This document shows, piece after piece, positions 63,772-64,000 of a stretch of DNA of 64,000 bases. The notes beneath the pieces were generated by a model, which did not search any database, was not told the origin of the DNA, and saw only the letters and a program-made list of their open reading frames with translations. The stretch is from positions 434,001-498,000 of the forward strand of contig NZ_PVEN01000003.1 of the NCBI RefSeq assembly GCF_002973525.1, in the 5' to 3' direction. The DNA is from Paraburkholderia sp. BL21I4N1. GTDB lineage: Bacteria > Pseudomonadota > Gammaproteobacteria > Burkholderiales > Burkholderiaceae. The position numbers were made by a program, and so were the translations under genes. Position 1 is the first letter of the stretch. Every line of letters begins with the position of its first letter.

Positions 63772-64000
63772 ATGAAGCTGAAGCGAGTCCTTATCGTTAA
63801 GGTCACTTCACTCGGCGATATCGTGCAGGCGTTGCCCGTGGTCGCCGATATCAAACGCGCATTCCCCGGCGTTCAGGTGGACTGGGCCTCGGACGAATCG
63901 TTTTCCGAGGTGGTGCACTGGAGCGAGAGCGTGGACCGCGTGCTGTCCGCGCCGCTGCGGCGCTTCAAGAAAGCCCGCCGCTGGGCCGATTTCAAGGCGA
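63772..64000 (+). CDS. waaC: LPS heptosyltransferase I, N-terminal part
   Basis: The first 76 codons of a gene cut by the right edge read MKLKRVLIVKVTSLGDIVQA, then LPVVADIKRAFPGVQVDWAS, the start of GT9-family heptosyltransferase I. The enzyme adds the first heptose to Kdo in the inner core of lipopolysaccharide. The GDIVQALP motif is specific to WaaC/WaaF. The complete enzyme would be about 330 aa. It is divergent from clcA across about 220 bp. Confidence 0.9.
   Translation, partial: MKLKRVLIVKVTSLGDIVQALPVVADIKRAFPGVQVDWASDESFSEVVHWSESVDRVLSAPLRRFKKARRWADFKA

Overview
The window looks like chromosomal DNA of a Burkholderiaceae member, most likely a Paraburkholderia. This is inferred from the glucokinase-HexR fusion in a zwf-pgl-glk operon beside a GtsABCD-type sugar transporter, the trxB/ftsK-lolA-rarA-serS block, the minCDE operon, and the high-GC codon use. 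No rRNA, CRISPR array, transposase or integrase was seen. There is one tRNA, tRNA-Ser(CGA) at 41511-41600.

Layout: 1-864 is an AT-rich leader. 865-10278 is a compact seven-gene biosynthetic operon that I cannot match to any known product: O-carbamoyltransferase, a 67-aa Nif11-like peptide, a PhyH dioxygenase, an ATP-grasp ligase, a fused GcvPA-GcvPB-type decarboxylase, a GlnT-like ligase and a drug/metabolite exporter. 10438-19634 is sugar catabolism, with divergent zwf-pgl-glk/hexR and gtsABCD around a perfect 17-bp HexR-type palindrome placed between two face-to-face promoters. 19668-21417 holds a LysR regulator and a GST. 21600-26933 is a flagellar island (flgE paralogue, fliC, fliD) that includes a truncated copy of the fliD promoter and N-terminus. 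27060-33426 holds a UPF0126 membrane protein, an Smr protein, trxB, ftsK and lolA.

33464-38312 separates lolA from rarA and carries a Fic AMPylator behind an array of TCGACTC heptamers, a LysR/ureohydrolase pair and an NCS1 permease. 38620-42284 is rarA, serS, tRNA-Ser and a ThiE-like gene. 42304-45541 is a lower-GC patch with an MFS carrier, a PAS-LuxR regulator and an unknown protein. 45542-49178 holds a sulfide:quinone reductase and a two-gene unit (membrane coiled-coil protein plus substrate-binding/LysM fusion). 49444-53325 is a FAD oxidoreductase/DUF1365/cyclopropane synthase/chalcone-isomerase-like lipid operon. 53331-58916 holds an esterase lipoprotein, mntH, a Tat ferritin-like protein, a methionine aminopeptidase and a GNAT. 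59083-61165 is minCDE. 61469-63551 has two small envelope proteins and a ClC channel. The start of waaC runs off the right edge.

The best candidate for an undescribed system is the operon at 865-10278. It combines hydroxylation (PhyH), carbamoylation, two ATP-dependent amide ligations, a PLP decarboxylase without a lipoyl partner and an exporter, all around a tiny leader-like peptide. The product chemistry is inference. All motif statements were read by eye; no database search was run.
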